Notes: generated by a model not told the origin, from the letters alone. DNA of 64,000 nt from Euphorbia lathyris (GCF_963576675.1 NC_088918.1:65179001-65243000), one strand, 5' to 3'. Shown: positions 52,830 through 62,805, counted from the first letter of the stretch. A program made the numbers and translations.

Positions 52830-55802
52830 CTACTTCTTCTTTTTCTGAGCTGAGTGATTAGCGTGAGCAATTCCTTTTCCTTTCTTTTTCTCTTTGCTTC
52901 CAGAAGCATTACCTGCAGGCTGAGGCTGAGTTCCTCCTTGACACTGAGTTCCTCCTTGACTTGTCTCCCCCGTTTTGCCATCATCGGGTTTGTAGAGGAA
53001 AGTTTCATTTCGTGCTGCAGAGGAGAGATAATGGGAGTAGCGCTGAAGCCTTTTGGTGCTTTCACCCAAGCCATCAATAACTGGGACACTATCGTCCTGG
53101 ATATGCCTAGGAACCCGAAGAGAGCTACTGATCATGCTGAGGAGGCATTCATGAGATTTGCTCAGGCAGGTGAGTGAGCCTGTGATCTGTCCAAAAGCTT
53201 GATGGAACAGTTTCAGCAGAGCAGAATCATACAACATGCGCTGGCCATTGTTGATGCGCATTGCCTTCATGATAGCTTGTGAAAAGCTCATGAGTTCAGT
53301 GTTGGAGATGGGATCAACATCCATCTGGGCTCTGTCGATGTTGAGTAGTCTGACTGCTTCACTTAATTGGTCAATAGTACACTGAGAAGAGGAGGATACT
53401 AAGTCACGTGTACTGGTCAGCTCAGTATGAAGCTTGGTGAAGCATTGTTGAAGTTCAGCAGAGGTGGCAAACTCAGCATTGCCGGGTGGACTTGATTTGG
53501 TCAGCTCCACATTCAGCTTGGCAAAGCAGTCTTGCAATTCAGCAGACGTAGCAGACTCAGGATTGGCAGTTGCGCTAGAGGTGGTCAGTTCCGCTGTTAG
53601 CTTAGCAAAATAGCTTTGAAGCTCAGTGGAAGTGACATATCCTGGATTGACTTCTGACAGTTGGTGAATTTTGCCTTCAAGCGAGTTCATATGGGTGGCC
53701 ATGGTAAGCACCAGTTCAGTCAGTTTTGCTATTTTCCCTTGATTCGGTTGCTGAGTTTGAACCTCAGTGATAACGCTGACCAGATCCTTTAGTCCTCGAA
53801 GTTCATTCAGAAGCTGAGTAATACCTGACAGGTGGGAGGACTCAGCTTGAGTAGATTGGTGACCATCAGCTTGAGTAGTGTGTAAATCTTGAAGCAGGGA
53901 CTGAGCAGAAGCAATGACAAGTCGGCCAGACTCAGTAGCATTCAAGTATGCAAATTTAGCAGCATTAGACTCAAAGGCTGGGACTGAGTTTGATGGTGGT
54001 GGAGGAGTTGGTTCTCTGCCAGATTGAGTACCTTGATTGGTACCTGAACTTTGATTGATCGGATGAGCTGAGTCATCAACATGTTGTGTTGGAGGTGGAG
54101 TTTGATTAGATAAGTTAATCTGCTCAGCTTGAAGAGTCGAAGTGGAGACAGGAAGTGTGTCACCTTGAGCAGCTTGAATTGGATCTGCAGGGTTTTTGGC
54201 TTGTTCCTCATCCTGAGTAACAGAGGCTTGTTTTTCCACTGGATTTTCTGGTGGTGACTCAGTCTCATTAGAGAAGTACTGGAACTGGATTTTAGAGAGG
54301 TCAGTTTCAAGCTCATCAATGGGAAAGTCGTCCATGAGATCAATTTGCTTTTGCGCTTTCTTTTTTAGTCTTCGCCGTGTCTCAGCTCTTGGCGGTGAAT
54401 GGTCAGTTCGAATACCTTCACTGGACTCAGTAGCGACTGTTTCCTCTTCGACAAGTTGCTCAACAGGACCCTCAACAGCATTACTTTCTCTTTTTCTCTG
54501 CTCAGCATCATCCTGAGATTTCTCAACATTTGGAGATTCTTCATGCTCAGTATTAACTTCTTGGTGCTCAACATGTTGCTCAGTTTCTTCTACAGCTTCC
54601 TTTTCTCGGTCAGTTCCATGACCTTCAGGTTGAGCACAGGCTAGTGGGACAGCTTCCACTATTTTTAAGGAGTTCCCCTTTTTCCTTTTCTTTAAAGGGG
54701 ATTCTGAAGTTTCTTCTTCCTCATCCTCAGGCTCTTCTTGCCTTTTTCTTTTCTCAGCTAACTCAGCTTGCTCCTTAGCCTTGTCAGTTTTAGCTTTTTC
54801 TTTTGATGAAAGACTTACTTTCTTTGGGACAGCATGAATGTCTTTTGAGCAGGTTTCTACAGCCTTTCTCTTTTTCCTTCTCTCAGGCTGAGCTGTCTCA
54901 GGTGACTCAGCATGAGCCTCAACATCTTTTGCAGGCTCAGCTTCAAGCTCAGTTTCTGGTTGCTCAGCTTCTTCATCTTCTTCAGCATCTCCAGCTCCTT
55001 CATATCCCTTCAAGGGTTGATTGTATAACAGTCCATCCAGTAGAACTGCAGTGATTTCACTTCCTAATGTACTTGTTTCATTAACCGTCTCTATTTGCTT
55101 GTCCTGTATAATTTTTGTAATGAGAGAGCCCAAGCGGAGTTTCTTACCACTTCGTTGAAACGCTCCAACCAGAAAGACGGGAAGGTTGAACGAAGTGTAG
55201 GTCAACATGTGCCAGATGAAGCACTGTTCGAAGTTTGATGCGGATGAAGCTGAGCTGAGTTTGGGGAAGATAAAGTTGGTCAGCATGAAGTGGACCATCT
55301 TTTGTTCTTTACCCATACAGGTGCTGGGTATTTCACCCTTATGATCTTTAGGTTTACAGAACCCCTTAAGTTTCTCAATTGTGTCTTTTGGCATTTTCTC
55401 CTTTATCGTTCTAAATTGAATTCCTTCGTCTGGTAAATCTAGTAATGTGGCTAGATAGGCAGGGGTTACGATGATTTTCTGACCTTTAACAGTGGTCTCC
55501 AAATAGTCAGAGTCATCTGCATCAACATGTAGATTCGAGTATAATTCCCGTACTAACCTGGGATAGGTTGTTCCTGAAAGAGAGAAGAGACCTTTCCACT
55601 TGTTCTTCTCGATCCATTCACAGAATGGTTTCTCAGACGAGACAAAACTTGGAGAAAACCATCGGCATTTTAAAACCTCCAGATTGTTGACCTTTGAGTG
55701 TACCTTGATCATTTTCCTTTCTATTTCCGTCAAAGGACCCGTGTGGTCAGTGGGTTTGTCTGTAGTTTGAGTTTTAGGGGTTTTGTTTTTGCTGGGAGCC
55801 AT
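52830..55802 (-). CDS. Copia-A third ORF: post-pol protein with plant-transposon domain and C-terminal repeats
   Basis: The open frame starts upstream at 55892, but a TATA-like box at about 55894-55907 makes the ATG at 55802 (MAPSKNKTPK) the likely start, giving about 990 residues. An N-terminal conserved domain (about 40-240: LEVLKCRWFSPSF, TTYPRLVRELYSNLHVD, VTPAYLATLLDLP, FEQCFIWHMLTY, LRLGSLITKII) resembles the Pfam putative plant transposon protein domain. Next come an acidic region, basic clusters (ERRKKRKAVE, LKKRKKGNSLK) like nuclear localisation signals, a Gln/Thr-rich linker, a helical region and three copies of a repeat of about 28 residues (N-P-x-x-ATSAELQ..FAKL..ELT, about 717-800). 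No signal peptide or convincing membrane helix is visible, so the usual env-like label for this position is not supported. Function unknown. Confidence 0.85.
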   Translation of the reverse strand: MAPSKNKTPKTQTTDKPTDHTGPLTEIERKMIKVHSKVNNLEVLKCRWFSPSFVSSEKPFCEWIEKNKWKGLFSLSGTTYPRLVRELYSNLHVDADDSDYLETTVKGQKIIVTPAYLATLLDLPDEGIQFRTIKEKMPKDTIEKLKGFCKPKDHKGEIPSTCMGKEQKMVHFMLTNFIFPKLSSASSASNFEQCFIWHMLTYTSFNLPVFLVGAFQRSGKKLRLGSLITKIIQDKQIETVNETSTLGSEITAVLLDGLLYNQPLKGYEGAGDAEEDEEAEQPETELEAEPAKDVEAHAESPETAQPERRKKRKAVETCSKDIHAVPKKVSLSSKEKAKTDKAKEQAELAEKRKRQEEPEDEEEETSESPLKKRKKGNSLKIVEAVPLACAQPEGHGTDREKEAVEETEQHVEHQEVNTEHEESPNVEKSQDDAEQRKRESNAVEGPVEQLVEEETVATESSEGIRTDHSPPRAETRRRLKKKAQKQIDLMDDFPIDELETDLSKIQFQYFSNETESPPENPVEKQASVTQDEEQAKNPADPIQAAQGDTLPVSTSTLQAEQINLSNQTPPPTQHVDDSAHPINQSSGTNQGTQSGREPTPPPPSNSVPAFESNAAKFAYLNATESGRLVIASAQSLLQDLHTTQADGHQSTQAESSHLSGITQLLNELRGLKDLVSVITEVQTQQPNQGKIAKLTELVLTMATHMNSLEGKIHQLSEVNPGYVTSTELQSYFAKLTAELTTSSATANPESATSAELQDCFAKLNVELTKSSPPGNAEFATSAELQQCFTKLHTELTSTRDLVSSSSQCTIDQLSEAVRLLNIDRAQMDVDPISNTELMSFSQAIMKAMRINNGQRMLYDSALLKLFHQAFGQITGSLTCLSKSHECLLSMISSSLRVPRHIQDDSVPVIDGLGESTKRLQRYSHYLSSAARNETFLYKPDDGKTGETSQGGTQCQGGTQPQPAGNASGSKEKKKGKGIAHANHSAQKKKK
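53400..53660 (-). repeat. Three-copy coding repeat in the Copia-A third ORF
   Basis: Units of about 84-87 bp encode NPGYVTSTELQSYFAKL, NPESATSAELQDCFAKL and NAEFATSAELQQCFTKL with variable spacers. Copia-B has two units at the matching site (46370-46480), so copy number has changed since the two elements diverged. Confidence 0.85.
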
Positions 55803-55893
55803 TTTTGAAGGTTTTGAGGTTCTTAGAGAGAGAAAGAGGTTCGATTTCAGGAGATTACAGGGGTAAGGAATGAAGAGTGGGGATTCTTCCACT

Positions 55894-55907
55894 TTTTATA
55901 TAAATTT
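55894..55907 (-). promoter_or_regulatory. TATA-like box upstream of the Copia-A third ORF
   Basis: Minus-strand aaatttatataaaaag lies about 95 bp before the ATG at 55802, followed by a CT-rich leader (cctctttctctctctaag). The same arrangement exists in Copia-B. It suggests an internal promoter giving a separate mRNA. Confidence 0.6.
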
Positions 55908-56404
55908 ATGGTGGCCCTTAATCATTAACTAGCCGTTTTTACCTAGGGACGTTCAACCGACAAAAATTCTATCATTTATGACATCTTCGGCGTATGGGAT
56001 TTAATGTGCGTCTTCCCAAGGTGCCAGAGGTTACACGTGTAGGTTCTTTTTACGCGAGTGGGTTTTTACTAGGTTTTGCTAGAATTCGAAGCATACACGA
56101 TATTGAGTGCCTAACTTTTGTGAGGATAATTTCTCTATCTCTAATTAACTCAACATACGTTGCTTACTCAGCATGTGTATTTACTCAGCATAGAGTGATT
56201 ACTCAATATGTTTATCTACTCAGCATAGGATGTTTACTCAACTTTTATGCCTACTTAGTATCATCACTCAATATATATGTCAATTCAGCATAGGGTGGCT
56301 TTTTCATTTTCAAACTTAGTAAGGAGTAGATATTTTACTCAACATGGCATTTGCACAATCATTCAAAGTTCCACTCATATGGCAATTATTCGATACAGAT
56401 TTAG
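55908..56404 (-). other. Spacer between pol and the third ORF with actcagcat repeats
   Basis: Between 56150 and 56350 the motif tactcagcat or tactcaatat recurs about every 20-22 bp, around ten times. Copia-B has a shorter version at 49020-49150. Non-coding; role unknown, possibly part of the promoter of the third ORF. Confidence 0.6.
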
Positions 56405-59400
56405 TTAGAGTGGATTTGACATACCAATTGCTGCCCTTAGTGTGTTGAATTGTTCTCGTGCCAAGGGCTTTGTGAAGATATCTGCCAGCTGATCATTTGT
56501 GTGCACATAGGCCAGCTTAATCTCACCTTTTAGTACATGATCTCTGATGAAGTGATGCCTCATGCTAACATGCTTCATCCTGCTGTGTTGGACTAGGTTC
56601 TTTGATAGATCAATGGCACTTTTGTTGTCACATTTGATCTCTATTGTTTTTGTTTTGACTCCATAATCCTCAAGTTGTTGCTTTATCCATAGGACTTGAG
56701 CAACACAGCTTCCAGCAGCCACGTACTCAGCTTCAGTTGTAGATAGGGCTACGGATGATTGCTTCTTGCTGAACCAAGATACTAGGCAGCTTCCGAGAAA
56801 ATGGCATCCTCCCGAAGTACTCTTCCGTTCAAGCTTATCTCGTCCATAGTCAGCATCAGTATATCCAATAAGTGTGAAGTCATTTGAGGTTGGATACCAT
56901 AGACCTGCATCAACTGAGCCTTGCAAGTATCTAAAAATTCTTTTTACAGCAGTTAGATGAGATTCCCTGGGGTCAGCTTGATATCTAGCATAATAGCATA
57001 CTGAGTATTGAATATCTGGTCTACTAGCAGTGAGATAGAGTAAAGAACCTATCATACCTCGATAGAGCTTACTATCAACTGACTTACTCTTCTCATCCTT
57101 GCATAGGACAGTATCAGTACCCATGGGGGTTGATATTGGGTTGCAATCTACCATGCTGAATTTCTTTAACATTTCCTTGGTGTACTTAGACTGACTTATA
57201 AAGATGCCATTCTTACCTTGCTTGATTTGAAGTCCAAGGAAGAAGTTGAGTTCACCCATCATTGACATCTCAAACTCAGTTTGCATCTATTGGCTAAATT
57301 CTTTGCACAAAGAATCGTCAGTAGCACCAAATATTATATCATCTACATATATTTGTGCAAGTAGGGTATGTTTACCCTTTTTCTTAATGAACAAGGTTGT
57401 GTCAGCTTTTCCCCTGACATAGTTCCTGGTCAGCAGGAAGTTGGTCAACCTTTCATACCAAGCTCTTGGAGCTTGCTTTAGGCCGTACATGGCCTTTTTG
57501 AGTTTATAAACGTGGTTTGGAAATTTTGGATCTTCAAACCCAGGAGGTTGATTAACATATACCTCTTCGTTTATAAAGCCATTAAGAAACGCACTTTTTA
57601 CATCCATTTGGTGTAGTTTGAAGTTCATGTAACTGGCATAGGCACACAATATACGTATAGCTTCTAATCTAGCAACAGGAGCGAATGTTTCTCCATAGTC
57701 TATACCCTCCTGCTGACTATAGCCTTGGGCTACAAGTCGAGCTTTGTTTCTAATCACATTTCCATGCTCATCTAGCCTATTTCTAAAGACCCACTTGGTT
57801 CCTATAGGCTTTTGATTCCTAGGTTTAGGTACTAAATCCCATACCTCATTTCTGGTGAATTGATCAAGCTCTTCTTGCATAGCATTGATCCAATATTCAT
57901 CTTGCTCAGCATCGGCAAAGTTCTTTGGCTCATGTATTGAGACGAATGCAACATTGCTGAGGTATTTTCTAAGCTGATCTCTGGTCATTAATTTGTTGTT
58001 GGCGGCATCAAGAATGGCTTGTTCTGTATGTCCTCTTGGGATCTTTATTTCCTTGGGCAATGTTGAGTCGTTTGGAAGAGGGGTTTCTACAATCTCTACA
58101 AGAGTAGATTGGTCAGCAAATGATATTTCAATTTCTTGCTTACCTTGGGTCAGCTCCTGTATAAATGACACAGAGGCTTCTGGTTGATCAGCGGAAGCTG
58201 AGCCTGGTTCATCTTCTTCAGGCTGAGCTGACTTACCTGTAGGGTCAGTTTCATCGAACTCAACATGTACAGACTCTTCTACAACCTGAGTTCTTTTATT
58301 AAATACTCTATATGCTTTACTGTTTGTTGAGTACCCTAAAAAGATCGCCTCGTCAGCTTTAGCATCAAATTTAGCAAGGTTGTCTTTTGTATTGAGTATA
58401 AAGCATTTACACCCAAAGGCACGAAAGTATCCAATGTTGGGCTTTCGTCCTTTCCAAAGCTCATATGGGGTTTTCTTAAGTATAGGTCTAACTAGAGCCC
58501 TATTCAGTATGTAACATGCCATGTGAACAGCTTCACCCCAGAAGTACTTTGGAAGCCTATTTTCACTCAGCATTGTCCTAGCTATTTCGACAATGGTTCT
58601 ATTTTTCCTTTCAACGACCCTATTTTGTTGAGGTGTTCTAGGAGCAGAGAAGTTGTGGTCAATACCGCTGGTTTCACAGAATTCATCAAACTGTTGGTTT
58701 TTGAATTCTCCACCATTGTCGCTTCTAATGTGAGCTACTCTTAGGTCTTTGTCATTTTCAAGCTTTTTGATCAATGTGGTAAACATCTCAAAGGTTTCAT
58801 TCTTGCTACTCAGCAAGATGATCCAAGTGTACCGAGAGAAATCATCTACAATAACCAAGGAAAATTTTTTACCTCCCAAGCTGAGTGGCTGGATAGGTCC
58901 AAAAAGATCCAAGTGTAGTAATTCCAATGGTCTTTTGGTTGAGACAATATTTTTGCTATGAAATGACTGTTTAGTTTGTTTGCCTTGCTGACAGGCTTTA
59001 CACAGTTGATCTTTTTCAAATTTTAATTTGGGCAATCCCTCAACTAATTGCTTTCTAGCTAATTTAGCAAGAAGGTCCATGCTGACATGCCCAAGTCTTC
59101 TATGCCATAGCCAGGAGTTGTCCTCTTTAGACACTAAGCATATGTTTTTAGAAAACTGTTTTTCTAAGTTTAACATATATACATTTTCTACACGAGGGGC
59201 AGTTAAAATCAATTCATTTGTATTTCCCTCGAGTATTTGACACTTAGTATCATCAAATACAACCTTTCTACCGCTCTTGCAAAGTTGAGCTACACTCAGC
59301 AGATTGTATTTGAGACCTTTAACTAAGGAGACAGACTCAATGGTTGGGTTACCGCCGATAGTACCTGAGCCGACTATCTTACCCTTCTTGTTGTCTCCGA

Positions 59401-59518
59401 AGCTTACACTTCCACCTCGTTTAAGCTCTAGTGTGATGAACTGAGTTTCATCACCTGTCATGTGCCTTGAGCATGCGCTGTCTATATACCATAGTTTTGA
59501 CTTCTCCATGCATGTCAA
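56405..59518 (-). CDS. pol: Copia-A pol (protease, integrase, RT, RNase H) with one internal stop
   Basis: Two segments in one frame (59518-57287 and 57286-56405; 1,036 codons) are separated by a TAG at 57287-57289. Copia-B reads KQMQTEF there and Copia-A has Q-stop-MQTEF, two changes away. Protease: [16 protein letters not shown]-pre-integrase zinc region: [11 protein letters not shown] and CKACQQGKQ. Integrase catalytic residues in [18 protein letters not shown] and [14 protein letters not shown]; the usually invariant QQNGVVERKN is [23 protein letters not shown] and [10 protein letters not shown]. RNase [27 protein letters not shown] and [14 protein letters not shown]. The protein would cut the polyprotein, integrate the cDNA and copy the RNA, but this copy is probably inactive through the stop and the integrase change. 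Confidence 0.93.
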
Positions 59519-59536
59519 GCTGACCTGCAGTTTAAA

Positions 59537-61330
59537 CTATTCATTTTTAGGTACCCAATTCCTTTTGGGTCCTTTCTTGTTAGTATAAACAGGTGCAAAA
59601 TCATATTTTAACTTGTGACGGCATACTTTTGTGGTGTGGCCTGGCTTACCACAGAAATCACAAAAAGGTACCCTTTGTGGGTTGAACTGAGTATGGTCAG
59701 CATTATTGTGTTGAGCATGCCAACATACTTTTGTGGTATGCCCTTTTCTTCCACAGAAGTCACATTGGACAATCCGCTTGTTATGCCAACACACATCCTT
59801 TGTGTGTCCCATTTTTCCACAACACTCACATTGAGTAAATTGCTTATGCTGACTGGTATTTGCGTACCCAGCATGGGGTTTATTTCTTTTTGAGCCCTTC
59901 CCTTGACTTTGTAATGTTGTGATATCCTTTCTAAGTTTCTTTGACTCAGATTGAACCTCCGTGACAAACTTATGTAAGATTTGCATGTTGGTATGCAAGT
60001 CAGAGTTGTCCTGGAGAAGATATCGGAGGTCACTTAGCTTGACCTCTTCAATCTCATCACAGCGCCTGCTGAATGCCTTAATCTTTTTGTTACACTTCTT
60101 AGTTAGTGTATATAAGTCACTCAGGGCATTTACCATTTCGTTTCTAACCAAAAGTAAGGATGTTACCTCATTGTTATGATTCTCTTGGTCAGTTTCATCA
60201 GAAAGGTCAGCTCGCTCAGATTGGGATTGGTCAGCTCCATCATCTGCCATAAAACATATGTTGGCTGTTTCATTTTGCTCAGCTTCAGATGATGTTGACT
60301 CATCACTGTCACTCCATGTGGCTACCATAGCCTTTTTGCTTCCCTTCTTCTCTTTCTTGAGGTTGGGACAGCTTGACTTGATGTGCCCGGTTTGATGACA
60401 CTCAAAACATGTGACAGACTTCGAGCTGTCCTTCTTGTACTTGTCACTTGACTCAGCTTTATACTTGTCATTTCTTCTAAATGACCTTTTGCCGTTTCTA
60501 TCATTCCTTCTGAACAACTTCTTCATTTTTCTGGTGAACATGGCTATTTCCTCATCATCAGGTGAGTCAGCTTCAATCGAGTCAGCTTTCATGACAAGTG
60601 ACTTTTGTTTCTTATCTTCTGATTTTTCTTTCTCTTTGGCTTCAAAGTTTTTCATAGAGATTTCATGGGTCAGCAGGGATCCGATCAGCTCATTATATTT
60701 ATAGGTAGTCAAGTCTTGAGCTTCTTCTACGGCTGTTTTCTTTGCTTGCCAACTCTTAGGCAGACTTCTCAGAATTTTCTTCACCTGTTCCTCTTCAGTG
60801 AAGTTCTTTCCAAGCCTTTTTAGCTCATTTATAATATTTGTGAACCTTGCGTTCATTTCTGAGATGTCTTCATTCTCATTCATCTCAAACAGCTCATACA
60901 ATCGCATGTGTTGGTTCACTTTGGATTCCTTGACCTTGCTAGTGCCTTCATAGGTCACTTCCAACTTCTTCCAGATCTCCTGTGCTGACTCACAACCTGA
61001 AAACTTATTGTATTCTGCAGCATCTAACACACAGTGAAGCATATTGATAGCCGAAGCATTATTTTGTAATTTTCTGAGGCCATCCTCTGTCCACTCAGTT
61101 TCACTTTTGATAACTTTCTCATTATCAACAGTTTTATAAGGTATATGTGGACCTTGAACTATTGCAAGCCATGCACTCATGTTTGTGGCTTGAATAAAGT
61201 TCTTCATCCTATTCTTCCAAAATGTATAATTAGATCCAAAGAATAGGGGAGGTTTAGTGATTGATAGTCCCTTAGGGAGTATTTGTGTTGTTTGGTTTCC
61301 TGGAAGGAACCGAGTGCTATTCTCACCCAT
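59537..61330 (-). CDS. gag: Copia-A gag with four zinc knuckles
   Basis: The open 597-residue frame is in the same frame as pol and is separated from it by a single TAG (59537-59539; NE-stop-FKLQVS). It starts MGENSTRFL at the first ATG after the primer-binding site. Residues about 25-240 are the copia-type Gag core (FGSNYTFWKNRMKNFIQA, MLHCVLDAAEYNKF, RLYELFEMNENEDISEM, RLGKNFTEEEQVKKILRSLP). One CCHC knuckle (CFECHQTGHIKSSC) lies at about 307-320. Three more lie close together at about 497-572 (CECCGKMGHTKDVC, CDFCGRKGHTTKVC, CDFCGKPGHTTKVC). Acidic Ser-rich and coiled-coil-like stretches lie between. Whether the gag-pol stop is read through or is a mutation cannot be decided here. Confidence 0.93.
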   Translation of the reverse strand: MGENSTRFLPGNQTTQILPKGLSITKPPLFFGSNYTFWKNRMKNFIQATNMSAWLAIVQGPHIPYKTVDNEKVIKSETEWTEDGLRKLQNNASAINMLHCVLDAAEYNKFSGCESAQEIWKKLEVTYEGTSKVKESKVNQHMRLYELFEMNENEDISEMNARFTNIINELKRLGKNFTEEEQVKKILRSLPKSWQAKKTAVEEAQDLTTYKYNELIGSLLTHEISMKNFEAKEKEKSEDKKQKSLVMKADSIEADSPDDEEIAMFTRKMKKLFRRNDRNGKRSFRRNDKYKAESSDKYKKDSSKSVTCFECHQTGHIKSSCPNLKKEKKGSKKAMVATWSDSDESTSSEAEQNETANICFMADDGADQSQSERADLSDETDQENHNNEVTSLLLVRNEMVNALSDLYTLTKKCNKKIKAFSRRCDEIEEVKLSDLRYLLQDNSDLHTNMQILHKFVTEVQSESKKLRKDITTLQSQGKGSKRNKPHAGYANTSQHKQFTQCECCGKMGHTKDVCWHNKRIVQCDFCGRKGHTTKVCWHAQHNNADHTQFNPQRVPFCDFCGKPGHTTKVCRHKLKYDFAPVYTNKKGPKRNWVPKNE

Positions 61331-61377
61331 TTTTAGGGATCAGCTCAAGATTGTTAAATCTTTGAGTAGTGAGCTTA

Positions 61378-61390
61378 GGCTCTGATACCA
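61378..61390 (-). other. Copia-A primer-binding site
   Basis: Minus-strand TGGTATCAGAGCC, two bases after the 5' LTR, matches the 3' end of initiator-Met tRNA, the usual copia primer. Confidence 0.95.
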
Positions 61391-61392
61391 CT

Positions 61393-62800
61393 TGTTGGTC
61401 CCTGATAATTAGTTCCAGGGGGGGTTAGGAACTAATTTAACTTTTTCGCGTTTTAATTAAGCTGACTAGAAGTAATTTGGAGAGTTTATTAACTCTGCTT
61501 TTGGTCAGCTTGGTGAGATATGTTTGAAGACAGCTTTAGTCAGATGTTGACTAAAGTTGTTTTCTCGTGAGTTGAGAATTGACACTCTTGGAGGTCAGCT
61601 TCTAACTCAGCACCACTTATTTACTTAAGGTCAGCTTAGCCAATTTATATGCTGAGTAAATTTAGCAAACAACACATACAATATAAGAGAGAGTTCAGAG
61701 ATTACTCAGTATCACTTATCCTGGTTCGGCCTCTCTGCCTACGTCCAGTCCCCAGAGTCCTCCGGGCTTTTTGAATCCAATACTGAGCTCTTTAACGGTA
61801 GAGCACAAACCAATTACAAGACAGTTGAATATGCAAGAGTACCTTCCTCTATTCGTCTACTCAACTCCTACTAAGTGCTACAACCCAGCACCTATATTTC
61901 TCTACCACTGAATGCTTACAACCAAACACTCAGCTTAACACTCTCAATATTCCTATTGATCACACACTTGTTCTTTTTATGCTAAAGAACACTTTAGATG
62001 ATTACACAACAATCAATCTAGCATTTACACTGAGAATAGAAAAGTGGGTGTAAGATCCTTTTGTATTTGAGTGCTTTCAAGATTTTCTCTCTTTGTATTT
62101 TTCTCTTGATGCTTCGGTGCAGATCCAAGGTTCTTCATTGTCCTTTTATAGAAGGAAATTGCAGATTTGGATCCTTTGAATTGTTGTTACCGTTAACACC
62201 AAAACGGCTCTTTAGGGGAACAATTTCTGGTTAGTCTTCAGACTGCTCCGCCATTCCCTTTCACTGTTTTCTTCAGGCGACAGTTTTGTCTTCTTGCGTC
62301 TGGCTTGTCTTTTTATGCCAGTTGTCTGTTTCCAATAATCCAACGTCCCATGACTCTTGGAATTAGTCTTTTAGGTGTCTTCGAGGTTCCAATTATTGGT
62401 GCAGAAGATTGGCAGACTTTGTCCTTTAGTGAACGGATTCTTCATGCTGTCCTGACTGTCACTCAGCTTCGTTAATTCTCTTCGAATATTCAATGTTCAT
62501 GCTGAGTTCCTTCTAGGTCAGCTCCGTTCTGTTTAACCTCTCCTGAAGAAGTCTTCAACTTTAGTCAGCCTCGTTTAGCTTCTGAGTCATACTCCACTCA
62601 GCTTTCATTCTGTCATACTGAGTTCCGTTCTACTCAGCTTTGTTTGTGCTGACTTTTGTCCTGCCTTTACTTTATATATTTTTGCACTCAATATTTAACA
62701 AACATATTAGTGCAATTAAATCAAAGCATCTAAATTTAATTTCCTTTTAATCATGGATGATTTTGTCAAATCAAAATCTTGTGGAAAAGGTGTTTCAACA
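61393..62800 (-). mobile_element. Copia-A 5' LTR
   Basis: 1,408 bp, TG...CA, about 98% identical by eye to 50945-52357. It holds the element's promoter (ccttctataaaagg near 62142-62155 on the minus strand). It abuts Copia-B pol at 62801. Confidence 0.95.
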
Positions 62801-62805
62801 AGCCC
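62801..62805. repeat. 5-bp TSD of Copia-A, right copy
   Basis: agccc, identical to 50940-50944. Confidence 0.93.

Larger units (their letters stand above)
50945..62800 (-). mobile_element. Copia-A: near-intact Sirevirus-like Ty1/copia retrotransposon, 11.86 kb
   Basis: In element order on the minus strand: 5' LTR (61393-62800), primer-binding site for initiator-Met tRNA, gag (61330-59537), pol (59518-56405), a spacer of about 600 bp, a third ORF (55802-52830), polypurine tracts and 3' LTR (50945-52357), flanked by the TSD agccc. It has one stop between gag and pol and one inside pol; gag and the third ORF are open throughout. The LTRs differ at roughly 30 sites plus a G-run length change by eye (about 2%), so the insertion is fairly young. 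Confidence 0.95.

Noticed and set aside
53942..55054. Several ORFs antisense or out of frame to the Copia-A third ORF
   Set aside because: They lie within a long, well supported frame and have no recognisable domain.
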